Of a stretch of 64,000 nucleotides of DNA, positions 44,278-52,515 are shown one piece after another. Both the position numbers and the translations under genes were made by a program. The first letter of the stretch is position 1; each line of letters starts with the position of its first letter. The notes beneath the pieces are model-generated. The model searched no databases. It was not told where the DNA came from and saw only the letters and a program-made list of their open reading frames with translations. The stretch is from the NCBI RefSeq assembly GCF_022369515.1, contig NZ_CP059724.1:3968001-4032000 (forward strand), written 5' to 3'. Source of the stretch: Paenibacillus sp. 19GGS1-52 (GTDB taxonomy: Bacteria > Bacillota > Bacilli > Paenibacillales > Paenibacillaceae).

Positions 44278-44427
44278 AACTATCACTCCAAACAAACAAA
44301 ATTTATTATACCTATTTATATTGACCTTTGTCAACCCTTTTCCCTTTATATTATTTCTGGAAATAGGGTGAACTATGATATAACTATTAATAATACTATA
44401 TTTTATAGAAGATGGAGTGAAGCAACT

Positions 44428-45666
44428 GTGACTACAGTCGGAATTGTAGCTGAATACAATCCTTTACATAACGGACATGTTCACCATTTCCATGAGGCCA
44501 AAAGACTGGCTGGTGCGGAGAAGGCTATTGTCATTATGAGTGGCCCCTTCACCCAGCGCGGCGAGCCGGCGGCGGTAAGCAAGCAGGCCCGGACAGAGAT
44601 GGCGCTCCATATGGGCGCCGACCTCGTCATTGAGCTGCCGGTGGCGTACGCCATCCAGCCGGCAGAATGGTTCGCCTTCGGAGCGGTTTCACTGCTGGAA
44701 GCGACCGGAGTCGTGGACAGCCTGTGCTTCGGCTCCGAAGCTGGCAATTTGGGTTCGCTGCTGCCGCTGGCCAAGTACTTGGCCGAAGAGAGCAGCGAAC
44801 TTAAAGGCGAAATCCGCCGCCGCATGGCGCTCGGGAGTAGCTTCCCCGCCGCCTACAGTGCGGCGGCGGCTTCTGCCTGGCAGGATTCTCTCCTTGAAGA
44901 GGAGAATCCCCTTGATGCCCGTGAACTGCTGCGCCAGCCGAACAACAGCCTCGGCTTACATTACTTAATATCTTTGCAGCGACTGCACAGCAAGATTCAG
45001 CCCTTGACAGTGCCACGCACGGGCGCTGGCTTCCATGATCCACTGACTACAGGCTCAGCCATCGCCAGTGCTACAGCTATCCGCAAACTGCTTCAGGAGG
45101 GCGGCTCCCCAGCTTCATATATGCCCAGTTATAGTTTATCTATACTTGAGCGTGAGCACACAGCTGGCAGAGGCCCGCTAGGGCTGGAGGATTTCCAAAC
45201 TCCACTTGCGCATGTTCTCACCACACGCAGCGCCGCAGAGCTGCAATTGATGCAAGATATGAACGAAGGCCTAGAGCATCGAATCCTGCGTCTTATGCCG
45301 CAGCTAGAGCAATTCACTGTGACAGGCCTACTCACTCTGTTAAAGAGCAAGCGCTATACCCAGACCCGGCTGCAGCGCCTGCTGCTGCATGTCCTGCTTA
45401 ATCATTCTAAAGAAGAATTGGCCTCTCCCATTCTAGCACAGGGACCTGGATATATCCGCATTCTTGGCTTCCGCGAGAGTGGGCGAACACTGCTAAAACA
45501 AATGAAGCAAAGCGCTACCCTGCCCGTTGTCATGCGGCCGTCGCTTTGCTCCCATCCTCAGCTTGAACGCGATCTGCAAGCAGGCACCGTTTATGCGGGA
45601 GCATTCGCTAATCCACTGCGGGGTGATCTATACCGCGATTATTTAGAGCCTCCGGTCAGGGTTTGA
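44428..45666 (+). CDS. tmcAL: tRNA(Met) cytidine acetate ligase
   Basis: A 412-residue nucleotidyltransferase-fold enzyme (YlbM) that acetylates the wobble C34 of elongator tRNA-Met using acetate and ATP. The HxGH-type motif EYNPLHNGH is at residues 9-17, with SGPFTQRGEPA following and a helical C-terminal half. The start is GTG eight bases after GGAGTG. The gene overlaps the 3' end of the convergent sepM by 11 bases. Local GC is high between 44560 and 44900. Confidence 0.95.
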   Translation: MTTVGIVAEYNPLHNGHVHHFHEAKRLAGAEKAIVIMSGPFTQRGEPAAVSKQARTEMALHMGADLVIELPVAYAIQPAEWFAFGAVSLLEATGVVDSLCFGSEAGNLGSLLPLAKYLAEESSELKGEIRRRMALGSSFPAAYSAAAASAWQDSLLEEENPLDARELLRQPNNSLGLHYLISLQRLHSKIQPLTVPRTGAGFHDPLTTGSAIASATAIRKLLQEGGSPASYMPSYSLSILEREHTAGRGPLGLEDFQTPLAHVLTTRSAAELQLMQDMNEGLEHRILRLMPQLEQFTVTGLLTLLKSKRYTQTRLQRLLLHVLLNHSKEELASPILAQGPGYIRILGFRESGRTLLKQMKQSATLPVVMRPSLCSHPQLERDLQAGTVYAGAFANPLRGDLYRDYLEPPVRV

Positions 45667-46693
45667 CCGGAAGCTCCTGCATATACTTCAGAGCCTCGCT
45701 CAACGTGGATACAGGCACTAGCTTCATCGTTGTGCCTATTTTGTCTGCTTTTGCCTTAGCTTCTTCATAATTCTTAACTGGCACGAAAAAAATCTCCGCG
45801 CCCTTCCGGTCCGCAGCGACAATCTTATGCTTCACTCCGCCAATGGCGCCAACATTCCCCTCTGCATCAATGGTACCCGTACCTGCCACTCTGTGTCCTT
45901 TAGTCAAGTCGCCAGGAGTTAGCCGGTTGTAAATCTCCATTGTGAACATCAGACCCGCGGAAGGGCCCCCTACATCGGTATCTACAAAACTGACTTCCTT
46001 ACCTGCTTCCTTAGCTTGCACTTTTTGCACCGCGCCTATCGCAACTCCAAGACCCGGCCGGACAGAAGTGTTGTCTTTATTCTTGATCTCTACAAGCGTC
46101 ACTTGCTCTTTAAGCTCTTTGCCAGCACGTTGTAACGTAACAGCAACTTTCTCCCCAACCTGCCTTTTGGACAGAAGTGCCGACAAGGCCTCTGGATCGG
46201 TAACTGCCTGTGCGTCTACGTTAATGATTTTGTCGCCAGGTTGAAATTGTCCTGAATTGCTCTCCACCGGAACCGAAAATACATACAGATATTCCGTAAC
46301 ATCTTCGTATGGAATATTAGCGGCGTGATATGCAGCCTGCACAGCAAAGGACTGAGAACTGCTCATATAATAGACCTGCTCCGCTGCATATTCGTCCTCC
46401 GACTTATCGCCCAGCCGCGTTTCTTTGCGAATAATCTCTGCATTGGAATTAAACAGGGCCGCGGCTAGTAATACCACATTCGCATAGCTGGCAGATACCG
46501 TAGTCATCATAAAAGTTCCCTGCTCAGCTGGATCTGCGTTCTCCACTTTAATCATAGGAGCTACCTCCGAGGCACTTCCCGGCTGATACACAATGAAAGG
46601 CGTACTCATAAATACGGCGACATAAAGGACTACTACAAAGCTAATCAGGTATGCTGTGGCGCGAAATCCCGTCCGACGATTCATCTGCTTCAC
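45656..46693 (-). CDS. sepM: SepM-family PDZ/Lon-type membrane protease (YlbL)
   Basis: A 345-residue membrane protease. One N-terminal transmembrane segment (about 12-30) is followed by a PDZ domain (QPGDKIINVDAQAV near 155) and a Lon-like S16 protease domain. The Ser is in DVGGPSAGLMF (near 245) and the Lys in GAIGGVKHKI (near 288). In Bacillus, YlbL cleaves the division inhibitor YneA after DNA damage; in streptococci SepM processes a peptide pheromone. The stop overlaps tmcAL tail to tail. Confidence 0.95.
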   Translation of the reverse strand: MKQMNRRTGFRATAYLISFVVVLYVAVFMSTPFIVYQPGSASEVAPMIKVENADPAEQGTFMMTTVSASYANVVLLAAALFNSNAEIIRKETRLGDKSEDEYAAEQVYYMSSSQSFAVQAAYHAANIPYEDVTEYLYVFSVPVESNSGQFQPGDKIINVDAQAVTDPEALSALLSKRQVGEKVAVTLQRAGKELKEQVTLVEIKNKDNTSVRPGLGVAIGAVQKVQAKEAGKEVSFVDTDVGGPSAGLMFTMEIYNRLTPGDLTKGHRVAGTGTIDAEGNVGAIGGVKHKIVAADRKGAEIFFVPVKNYEEAKAKADKIGTTMKLVPVSTLSEALKYMQELPVKP

Positions 46694-46825
46694 TGCTTTT
46701 CCCTTCTTTCGTGCGACACTGTAGCTATATGGGTTTCCTCCTAGCTTGGCATGACGATTGTCTACTCTGCATAAATTGTTAACAATACCCGTCCTGTCCT
46801 AAGCTATGAAGAGGTGATATGAGAA

Positions 46826-48052
46826 ATGTACATTAAAATACGCCGGATCGCCGCAGGCTCTACACCATTTGTGTCCGGGATACTTGCCATACTGCTTGCT
46901 ATCGCCATCGTGTCGTCCCCAGAATCCTCTTTCGCCGCTTCACTTCAGGGTCTCAAGCTATGGTGGACACTTGTATTCCCGGCACTGCTGCCCTTCCTTA
47001 TTCTGTCGGAAATGCTGACGGCCTCAGGTTTCGTACATGGATTTGGTGTATTGCTGGAGCCGCTCATGAACCGGATATTCCGGCTTCCAGGCGCAGGTGG
47101 CTGGATACTGGCCCAAGGTATAACAGCCGGATTCCCTGGTGGGGCCGGAGGTGTGGCACAACTGCATAAGCAAGGGAGTATAACGGATAAAGAGGCTGCA
47201 AGGCTGGCGTCACTGGCCCATTTTGCCAGTCCGGTAACTCTGCTCATTGTCGTCGGTGTAGCACTCTTGCACAGTCCCGGAGTGGGCTATGGCCTACTTG
47301 TTATCCATTGGCTGTCGGGTCTGCTGGCAAGCTTTACTGCGAGCAGGTGGAATAGTAAGTCCAAGGATATACCGTCTGCCCAGAAGAAAACGACAAAAAG
47401 AAAGTCAGCCTCACTGCCCCGTCGCATCCTGCAAGCCTCAGCAGATGCTCGTAAGCAGGATGGGCGGAGCTTCGGCAAGCTGCTCGGTGAATCCGTTGCT
47501 ACTGCCGTACAAACGCTGATGATCGTAGGCGGATACATGATTATGTTCGCTGTAATCAGCAGTATTGTAACCTCTTTGTTTCCGATGCTGCCTTCGGCAT
47601 TGCCAGCTAGCCTGTTGGAAATACACTTAGGTGCCGGAGCAATAAGCACAGGTGCGATCAACGTCAATGCTGGCAGCGCATCAGGAATAGTCGGCTTGGC
47701 ACTGCTGTCAGCAGCTCTTGGCTGGAGCGGACTTTGTGCTCAGATCCAGGTATTAACCGTGCTCAAATCGGCCGGAGTGAAATTCCTGCCCTTCGCGGCC
47801 GTTCGTCTACTGCACGGACTGTATGCTTTTGGATTAACTCTCTTGTTCTGGAAGCCACTGTTAGCTTTACGTGTTGCCGTGCTGCCTGTGCTCGCCGGTT
47901 CGGAAACCTTACAATCTCAGACGGTAAAAACTGCTGATCTCTGGTCTTTTTTCCCCAAGCTACTAGGCCTGCAAGCTCTACTGTTGCTTCTACTGACGCT
48001 GCTCTCTTTAGCTGTCTATCTTCTTACTGCGATTCGTCGCCAGAGGGTCTGA
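46826..48052 (+). CDS. ylbJ: Sporulation integral membrane protein YlbJ
   Basis: A 408-residue protein with about eight hydrophobic segments and nucleoside-recognition (Gate) repeats, such as GGAGGVAQLHKQGSIT near 110 and MIVGGYMIMFAVISS near 240. YlbJ is made in the mother cell and needed for full spore heat resistance, so the host is an endospore former. The start is ATG eight bases after GAGGTGAT. The 3' end overlaps coaD by 29 bases, convergent. Confidence 0.93.
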   Translation: MYIKIRRIAAGSTPFVSGILAILLAIAIVSSPESSFAASLQGLKLWWTLVFPALLPFLILSEMLTASGFVHGFGVLLEPLMNRIFRLPGAGGWILAQGITAGFPGGAGGVAQLHKQGSITDKEAARLASLAHFASPVTLLIVVGVALLHSPGVGYGLLVIHWLSGLLASFTASRWNSKSKDIPSAQKKTTKRKSASLPRRILQASADARKQDGRSFGKLLGESVATAVQTLMIVGGYMIMFAVISSIVTSLFPMLPSALPASLLEIHLGAGAISTGAINVNAGSASGIVGLALLSAALGWSGLCAQIQVLTVLKSAGVKFLPFAAVRLLHGLYAFGLTLLFWKPLLALRVAVLPVLAGSETLQSQTVKTADLWSFFPKLLGLQALLLLLLTLLSLAVYLLTAIRRQRV

Positions 48053-48542
48053 ATTTAAGCTTCATGGCTTGTTCAACCTCTGGCGTTACAAAATCCGTCA
48101 CATCTCCGCCAAAATGGGCGATTTCCTTAACTACACTGGAACTAAGATAAGAATATTTCGGATTCGTCATCATAAAAATGGTCTCGGCATCCGGATCAAG
48201 GTTGTGATTAATAGAGGCATTTTGCAGTTCGTATTCAAAATCAGTAACTGTTCGGATGCCGCGTACGATGACCTGAGCATCTTTTTGCCGGACATAATTG
48301 ACCAAAAGATCACGAAAGCTGTCAATTTCCACATTCGGAATGTCATGGGTAGCTTGACGCAGAAGATCTTTGCGTTCCTCTACAGTGAACAAAGGATTCT
48401 TGCTTAAATTGTTTAGCACGGCAACGATCAAACGATCAAACTGCTTCGCTGCACGCCGAATAATATCCATGTGCCCCATAGTTACCGGATCAAATGTACC
48501 GGGATATATAGCCACACGTTCTTTTCTAATTTGTAGACTCAT
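48024..48542 (-). CDS. coaD: Pantetheine-phosphate adenylyltransferase
   Basis: A 172-residue enzyme of coenzyme A synthesis. It shows YPGTFDPVTMGHMD near residue 11 (T/HxGH motif), VRGIRTVTDFEYE near 95 and YSYLSSSVVKEIA near 130. The start is ATG five bases after GGGAGGT, within the rsmD gene, overlapping it by 17 bases, so the two are coupled. A longer reading to 48620 overlaps more of rsmD and has no site. Confidence 0.97.
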   Translation of the reverse strand: MSLQIRKERVAIYPGTFDPVTMGHMDIIRRAAKQFDRLIVAVLNNLSKNPLFTVEERKDLLRQATHDIPNVEIDSFRDLLVNYVRQKDAQVIVRGIRTVTDFEYELQNASINHNLDPDAETIFMMTNPKYSYLSSSVVKEIAHFGGDVTDFVTPEVEQAMKLKFRPSGDESQ

Positions 48543-49134
48543 CTGTACCTCCCTCACCACTCTTGGTTTCTTCCGTGCGAGCAGCTTCATACTGATAAAT
48601 AGAAATAGTCGTTTCCCCATAAACGGCCTGACGCAGCCTGTAGAACCCTACAATATCTTCGGGATAACCGTAGGCTGATTCATGCTCTAGTACAATTACC
48701 GCATCCTTGTTCAGCAAGCCTTTTTGAGCCATAGCAAGCATCAGCTCGTCACCATGCTTCAGACGGTATGGAGGGTCCAGAAAAACAAGATCAAAAGAGC
48801 GTCCCCGTTTCTCCATCGCACTAAGTGCTCTTCCGGCATCATTGCGGTAAACCTCTGCCTTCTCCTCAAGCCTTGTAGCTTTCAAATTCGCTCGTACTGT
48901 ATCAATGCTTTGGGGTTCCATATCCACAAATACCGCGCTGTCCATCCCCCTGCTCAAGGCCTCGATTCCCAGTCCGCCTGTACCCGCAAATAAATCGAGC
49001 GTTGAGCCACCCTCGAAATAAGGGCCGATCATACTAAATACTGCTTCCTTAACCTTGTCGGTCGTTGGCCGCGTTCCGCTGCCCGGAACACTTTTCAGGG
49101 GTCTCCCCTTTGCACTTCCCGATACAACTCTCAC
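48526..49134 (-). CDS. rsmD: 16S rRNA (guanine966-N2)-methyltransferase
   Basis: A 202-residue SAM-dependent methyltransferase. It shows VVSGSAKGRPL at the start, a SAM loop LDLFAGTGGLGIEALSRG near 48 and the catalytic LDPPY near 123. It modifies G966 in 30S subunits. The chosen start is GTG eight bases after CAGGTGA, which matches the usual RsmD N-terminus; further upstream starts are possible. Partner coaD follows with overlap. Confidence 0.95.
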   Translation of the reverse strand: MRVVSGSAKGRPLKSVPGSGTRPTTDKVKEAVFSMIGPYFEGGSTLDLFAGTGGLGIEALSRGMDSAVFVDMEPQSIDTVRANLKATRLEEKAEVYRNDAGRALSAMEKRGRSFDLVFLDPPYRLKHGDELMLAMAQKGLLNKDAVIVLEHESAYGYPEDIVGFYRLRQAVYGETTISIYQYEAARTEETKSGEGGTDESTN

Positions 49135-49410
49135 CGTTCCATTCACCTGCTCTATATCTCTGTTTATTATGCCGGTTTGAGGCATAAGTCCACGCCTATC
49201 GTACCACATTTGCAGCATGAAATAAAAAAGATTGTCTCTATATGTCATACAGCCCGCCACTGGCGATCTCCATAATTATTTCAACCGTATGTATAAGACT
49301 GGACATCAAGGGACATCATGTAATTATCGACATCGCAAAATGTCGTAGACAACCGCGGAGCAGGCTTACGTTTCCCCATAAGCTCTTCGTCCGGTTTCTC
49401 CTCTCCCATG
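49135..49410. other. Intergenic region upstream of rsmD
   Basis: No gene is supported. It contains a GGACATCA direct repeat near 49300-49315 and is the junction between core genes and the accessory region. I see no integrase or attachment site that I can defend. Confidence 0.4.
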
Positions 49411-49435
49411 AAAGGGGCCCTAGTGATAGGGCCCC
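49411..49435 (-). terminator. Hairpin, probable terminator
   Basis: GGGGCCC pairs with GGGCCCC around an eight-base loop, with a short T stretch (TTTCAT) on the minus-strand side. It would stop transcripts entering the rsmD region from the right. Confidence 0.55.
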
Positions 49436-49611
49436 GAATTTATGTTTGTGGAGCCTTATATAGTAAGGATTTATTCAACATCCAGCGAAAATTATCGCCA
49501 GTAAAAATATAAATTGGGCACCGATTGGACACCATTTACCTGAAAACATTAACGCTCGCTGATGCTCTTAAATGATCATTCCCAGTACTCATAATGCAAA
49601 GGACCTGCCGA

Positions 49612-49803
49612 TTATGAATGGTCCTTTGGTTTTACTGGCACATGTTTCCGTCCTGTTACCGCCGTTTGGATACGCGCATATAACTTATTCCATTCCTCTT
49701 CATTCATCTTCTCATGGGCTTCTTCAAAGCTATTGTAAAGTGTGTTTCCATTCTCATCCACAAATGAGATGGATACTTTAAGTTCTTTCTGTTCTCGCTT
49801 AAT
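49612..49803 (-). CDS. Small protein, 63 aa, apparent ATT start
   Basis: A charged 63-residue protein with the pattern KVSISFVDENGNTLYNSFEEA, then EEEWNKLYARIQTA and a basic tail. I do not recognise a family. A strong site, GGGAGGTG, lies eight bases before an ATT codon, and no ATG/GTG/TTG fits; an in-frame stop lies directly upstream. ATT starts are rare (infC is the classical case), so translation may instead begin at an internal GTG. A hairpin (AAAGGACC/GGTCCTTT) covers its end. Confidence 0.5.
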   Translation of the reverse strand: MKREQKELKVSISFVDENGNTLYNSFEEAHEKMNEEEWNKLYARIQTAVTGRKHVPVKPKDHS

Positions 49804-49949
49804 TTAAATCACACCTCCCGAGTCTCGATTCTTAAACTTGCTTCTGCTCTGTATTATGCATATTCATTTCCGTTTATCTTTCACTTTATTACCTTTCACT
49901 TTAAGGAGGATCTTGCAGTAACCTATCTTGACACCTTTTATTTGAATAG

Positions 49950-50001
49950 AAAAATAAATAAATCACTCCGTCAGCTCATTAAGAGGAAGCGGAAGTGATT
50001 T
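49950..50001 (-). terminator. Terminator beyond structured element A
   Basis: On the minus strand, AAATCACTTCCG pairs with CGGAGTGATTT (one bulged base), followed by ATTTATTTTTC. It would end transcripts coming from the 107-residue gene through element A. Confidence 0.75.
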
Positions 50002-50076
50002 TCAAAATTAAAAACTGGTCAGAAATCGGGCTCACGCGCACCCGCATTCTGACTGAGGTGCCGGGAGGACCCATTT
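49991..50076. repeat. Structured GC-rich element, copy A
   Basis: An 86-bp stretch that recurs at 58025-58116 in the same orientation. The core of 25 bases at 50024-50048 (starting AATCGGGCTCACGCGCACCC) is identical, as are AAATTAAAAACTGG and GGACCCA nearby. GTCAGAA/TTCTGAC arms enclose the core here, with a CGGG/CCCG stem inside. It stands out as GC-rich in AT-rich surroundings. It could be a non-coding RNA. The plus strand also reads as an open frame in both copies. Confidence 0.6.
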
Positions 50077-50132
50077 ACATAAAAACTTCCTTTCAGACCT
50101 AATCGTGTATTCATGACATCTTCATATTAATG

Positions 50133-50456
50133 CTACATTGTACAGTTCTTTACCATTACAGGGAGTGCAGCATTGATAATCACTTGTGCGATCTCGAGTT
50201 GCTGCCAAGAGAGTCGCTGTATTCGAGGAATACCAGTGGCGCAGCGGATCAGAGAGGACAGAGCATTAATCACCTGCTGCTGCTTGCCGGCCTCTACATG
50301 TATAAGCTGTTCCTTCAGTTGCGCCCTCAATACCGGCCAAGGGGCTTTGCCGTCCTCTCGCTCCACTGCTGGGCTGTTGTCCTTTAGCAATTCATCCAGT
50401 CTCCACTCAATCTCTGTTAATCGTTGCATTATTTCCTTGTACTGTCTTGCTGTCAT
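50133..50456 (-). CDS. Hypothetical helical protein, 107 aa
   Basis: A 107-residue protein whose first 30 residues form an amphipathic coiled coil (RQYKEIMQRLTEIEWRLDELLK). A helical C-terminal half includes SLIRCATGIPRIQRLSW. I do not recognise a family. The ATG has a GAAGAGAA-type weak site. Its leader (50457-50582) holds a promoter and a terminator hairpin, so expression is probably attenuated. It is the last gene of the accessory region before copy A of the repeated element. Confidence 0.7.
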   Translation of the reverse strand: MTARQYKEIMQRLTEIEWRLDELLKDNSPAVEREDGKAPWPVLRAQLKEQLIHVEAGKQQQVINALSSLIRCATGIPRIQRLSWQQLEIAQVIINAALPVMVKNCTM

Positions 50457-50478
50457 TTCTCTTCACTATCCTTCATAT

Positions 50479-50535
50479 AAAAAAAGTATGCACGATAAGG
50501 GTCCGTGAACGGACTTTTCCTTAAAGCACATACTT
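50479..50535 (-). terminator. Attenuator-like terminator in the leader of the 107-aa gene
   Basis: On the minus strand, AGTATG pairs with CATACT, with inner stems AAGG/CCTT and GTCCGT/ACGGAC, followed by seven T, 23 bases before the start codon. A promoter lies just upstream (50555-50582), so most transcripts would stop before the gene unless an unknown signal prevents it. It is not a T-box or any riboswitch I recognise. Confidence 0.75.
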
Positions 50536-50554
50536 ATGAATTCAACCTGTAAAA

Positions 50555-50582
50555 AGCATAGCATGATGAAAAGGGATGTCAA
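50555..50582 (-). promoter_or_regulatory. Promoter towards the 107-aa gene
   Basis: On the minus strand, a perfect TTGACA (50577-50582) is 16 bases from TATGCT (50555-50560). The -35 box is part of the inverted repeat at 50578-50614. Confidence 0.7.
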
Positions 50583-50614
50583 CAACATTTCTGTACCTCA
50601 GAAATGTTGTTGAC
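50578..50614. promoter_or_regulatory. 15-bp perfect inverted repeat between back-to-back promoters
   Basis: GTCAACAACATTTCT (50578-50592) and its exact complement (50600-50614) surround seven bases. Each outer end forms the TTGACA -35 box of a promoter pointing outward: minus strand to the 107-residue gene, and plus strand (TTGACA 50610-50615, GATAAT 50632-50637) towards the dGTPase antisense strand. It could be a dimeric repressor site, or a hairpin in dgt mRNA. Confidence 0.65.
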
Positions 50615-50637
50615 AATTATAAATTATTGAAGATAAT
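50610..50637 (+). promoter_or_regulatory. Plus-strand promoter antisense to dgt
   Basis: TTGACA (50610-50615), 16 bases, GATAAT (50632-50637). No plus-strand gene follows before 52252; the transcript would be antisense to the dGTPase 3' end. Confidence 0.5.
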
Positions 50638-50740
50638 AACCTGACTCCAGAGAGGATTTACTGAATTTATATTAGCTTTAAAAAATTTACGCGAATTATC
50701 ATTTTTCTGAAATTCTCCTAGAAACCTAATGTTCAATTTT

Positions 50741-52081
50741 TTAAATATCAAATAGATGGCTGGATTTTGTATCAAATAGTCTGGAATACATTGTTAAAGC
50801 ATACGAATCAGTCATACCGGCAATATAATCACATACCAATCTAGCATTGACTCCTTCGTACAGTGACCATTGTTTTCGAATGTCTGGTGGTAAGAGTAGA
50901 TTCTCATTCATCATGGCGTCAAACATTCGCTCGACCATAAAACCACCCTTCCATTCCATTGTCTGAACTTGCTGAGATTTAATTACCTTTTGTTCTACCA
51001 AGTGCACTTTTAAAGAGTCAAGAAGGTCTCTATGAGACGGAGGTAATATAGCCTTGTATCTAAATCGAGGCGAATAATCAGATTTAACCTCAACCAGATT
51101 AACGCTAGTTATCAAGTGATTTATCAAATCGGCAAAGAATCTCTTTAGCAAATATTTTTCTCCCGGAGAATCAGGCTCTTCTCTATTCATAATTACGGGA
51201 TTTAATAGTTCTTTTAATTCTGGATGTAAACGTACCATTGAATTAAGGATTACTTGTAAATCCAGAATGGAGATGAAGCCTAATTTCATCCCATCTTGAA
51301 TATCATGAGAGCCATAAGCAATGTCATCTGCTAACTCTATAATAGAGCACTCGAGAGTTTTATTGTCCGTTTTAGTATGCTTATCTGTTGGGAAACTATT
51401 AAGTATGTACTTTTTTTCATCATGATTGTACGGCTCCAGCATCCAATGAAGAGTTTCTTGATCTTCATCATAGACATTAGCTTTTGGTGGTTTTACATGA
51501 TTTTTCTCATCATTATAAAACTCTTTATTTATCGCATCAGAAAACACTATAGGATATTTCAACAATGAGAATAAGGTCGCACGAGTTAGTCTCATCCCTC
51601 CACTTTCATAACCCTCAAGCCTTGTTAATATTCGAAAAGTTTGAGCATTTCCTTCAAAACCATAAGCATTTGCTTTAATCATCATTTTATTTAGAGCCCT
51701 CTCACCCTTATGCCCAAAAGGGGGATGACCAATATCATGAGCTAAGGATGCTGTTTCTACTAATGAATTATCAATTGCAGCTTCAATATTCTTTAGAATT
51801 GGTGAATTTTCATTTAAGTGAATCACGATTCCTCTAGCTATTTGTGCAACTTCCATTGAATGAGTTAGTCTTGTCCGATGATAATCTCCTTCCTCTATTC
51901 CGATAACTTGTGTTTTGGCTTGTAAACGTCGAAACGCCGTTGAGTGAATTATTCGTCCATGATCACGTTCGAAACTATCTCTCGCTGACACTCTTTCCTT
52001 TTCACCACTTGATTCAATAATTCTGTTATAATCGCAGTCTGTGTATAAAGGATTCTTATCATATTTAGTTATAATCATCAT
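50741..52081 (-). CDS. dgt: dGTPase (deoxyguanosine triphosphate triphosphohydrolase)
   Basis: A 446-residue HD-domain enzyme that splits dGTP to deoxyguanosine and triphosphate. Metal ligands are present: H46 in RIIHSTAFRRLQ, H74 in TRLTHSMEVAQ, H115-D116 in LAHDIGHPPFGH and D252/253 in IELADDIAYGSHDIQD. The GFEGNAQTFRILTRLE signature is near 141-156. It begins ATG ATG after AATAGGAGTG. The gene is AT-rich compared with the core and lies at the edge of a phage-like element. dGTPases can protect cells by draining dGTP during phage infection, so it may be cargo for defence; a housekeeping role is also possible. Confidence 0.93.
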   Translation of the reverse strand: MMIITKYDKNPLYTDCDYNRIIESSGEKERVSARDSFERDHGRIIHSTAFRRLQAKTQVIGIEEGDYHRTRLTHSMEVAQIARGIVIHLNENSPILKNIEAAIDNSLVETASLAHDIGHPPFGHKGERALNKMMIKANAYGFEGNAQTFRILTRLEGYESGGMRLTRATLFSLLKYPIVFSDAINKEFYNDEKNHVKPPKANVYDEDQETLHWMLEPYNHDEKKYILNSFPTDKHTKTDNKTLECSIIELADDIAYGSHDIQDGMKLGFISILDLQVILNSMVRLHPELKELLNPVIMNREEPDSPGEKYLLKRFFADLINHLITSVNLVEVKSDYSPRFRYKAILPPSHRDLLDSLKVHLVEQKVIKSQQVQTMEWKGGFMVERMFDAMMNENLLLPPDIRKQWSLYEGVNARLVCDYIAGMTDSYALTMYSRLFDTKSSHLFDI

Positions 52082-52251
52082 TTCACTCCTATTAATTTTA
52101 TATGTTGATTATACCTTGATTCCATTATTTGTATTGTATAATTAGTTGATATTAGAGATTGCAGGATATATATGGGCAATTAACTTTCACGGCACTATTC
52201 TTTCATTGGCTATTAAATCTTAGGTACATCTATACATAGGAGAGATGAGCC

Positions 52252-52455
52252 GTGAAATTCGGATTACGCATACCCAGTATCAAGAAGCGTATAGCAGCAC
52301 GCACAAGCGTTAAGCGTCAGATCGTCCACCGTGCCGGCCTGAAGATGCCCCGGGGGTATGGCTGGCTTCGGAATCCCAAGAAGGCGGCATATAACAAGGT
52401 CTACAATAAGGCGTCATTCGATGTGTTTAAGCTGATCAAGAAAATGTTTAAGTAA
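52252..52455 (+). CDS. Small basic protein of mobile-element type, 67 aa
   Basis: A very basic 67-residue protein (about 20 Lys/Arg). It begins with FGLRIPSIKKRIAART and holds GYGWLRNPKKAAYNKVYNK. Similar small proteins are common in Firmicute phages and integrative elements, as I recall, without known function. The start is GTG six bases after AGGAGAGA. It is the only plus-strand gene in the region, divergent from dgt, and ends at a bidirectional terminator. Confidence 0.85.
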   Translation: MKFGLRIPSIKKRIAARTSVKRQIVHRAGLKMPRGYGWLRNPKKAAYNKVYNKASFDVFKLIKKMFK

Positions 52456-52464
52456 TCCCTCAAT

Positions 52465-52508
52465 TAAAAATACCCCGCTGACCATTTAAGGTTAGTGGGG
52501 TATTTTCC
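52465..52508. terminator. Bidirectional terminator
   Basis: AAATACCCCGCTGACC pairs with GGTTAGTGGGGTATTT; T-runs lie on both sides. It serves the plus-strand small gene and the minus-strand toxin operon, which converge here. Confidence 0.9.
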
Positions 52509-52515
52509 GAGGCTT

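Noticed and set aside
49440..49560. Possible 3' remnant of an integrase
   Set aside because: A few residues only loosely recall integrase ends; no catalytic motif and no continuous frame.
50479..50535. T-box or known riboswitch
   Set aside because: No T-box sequence, specifier loop or known aptamer core; only a terminator is visible.
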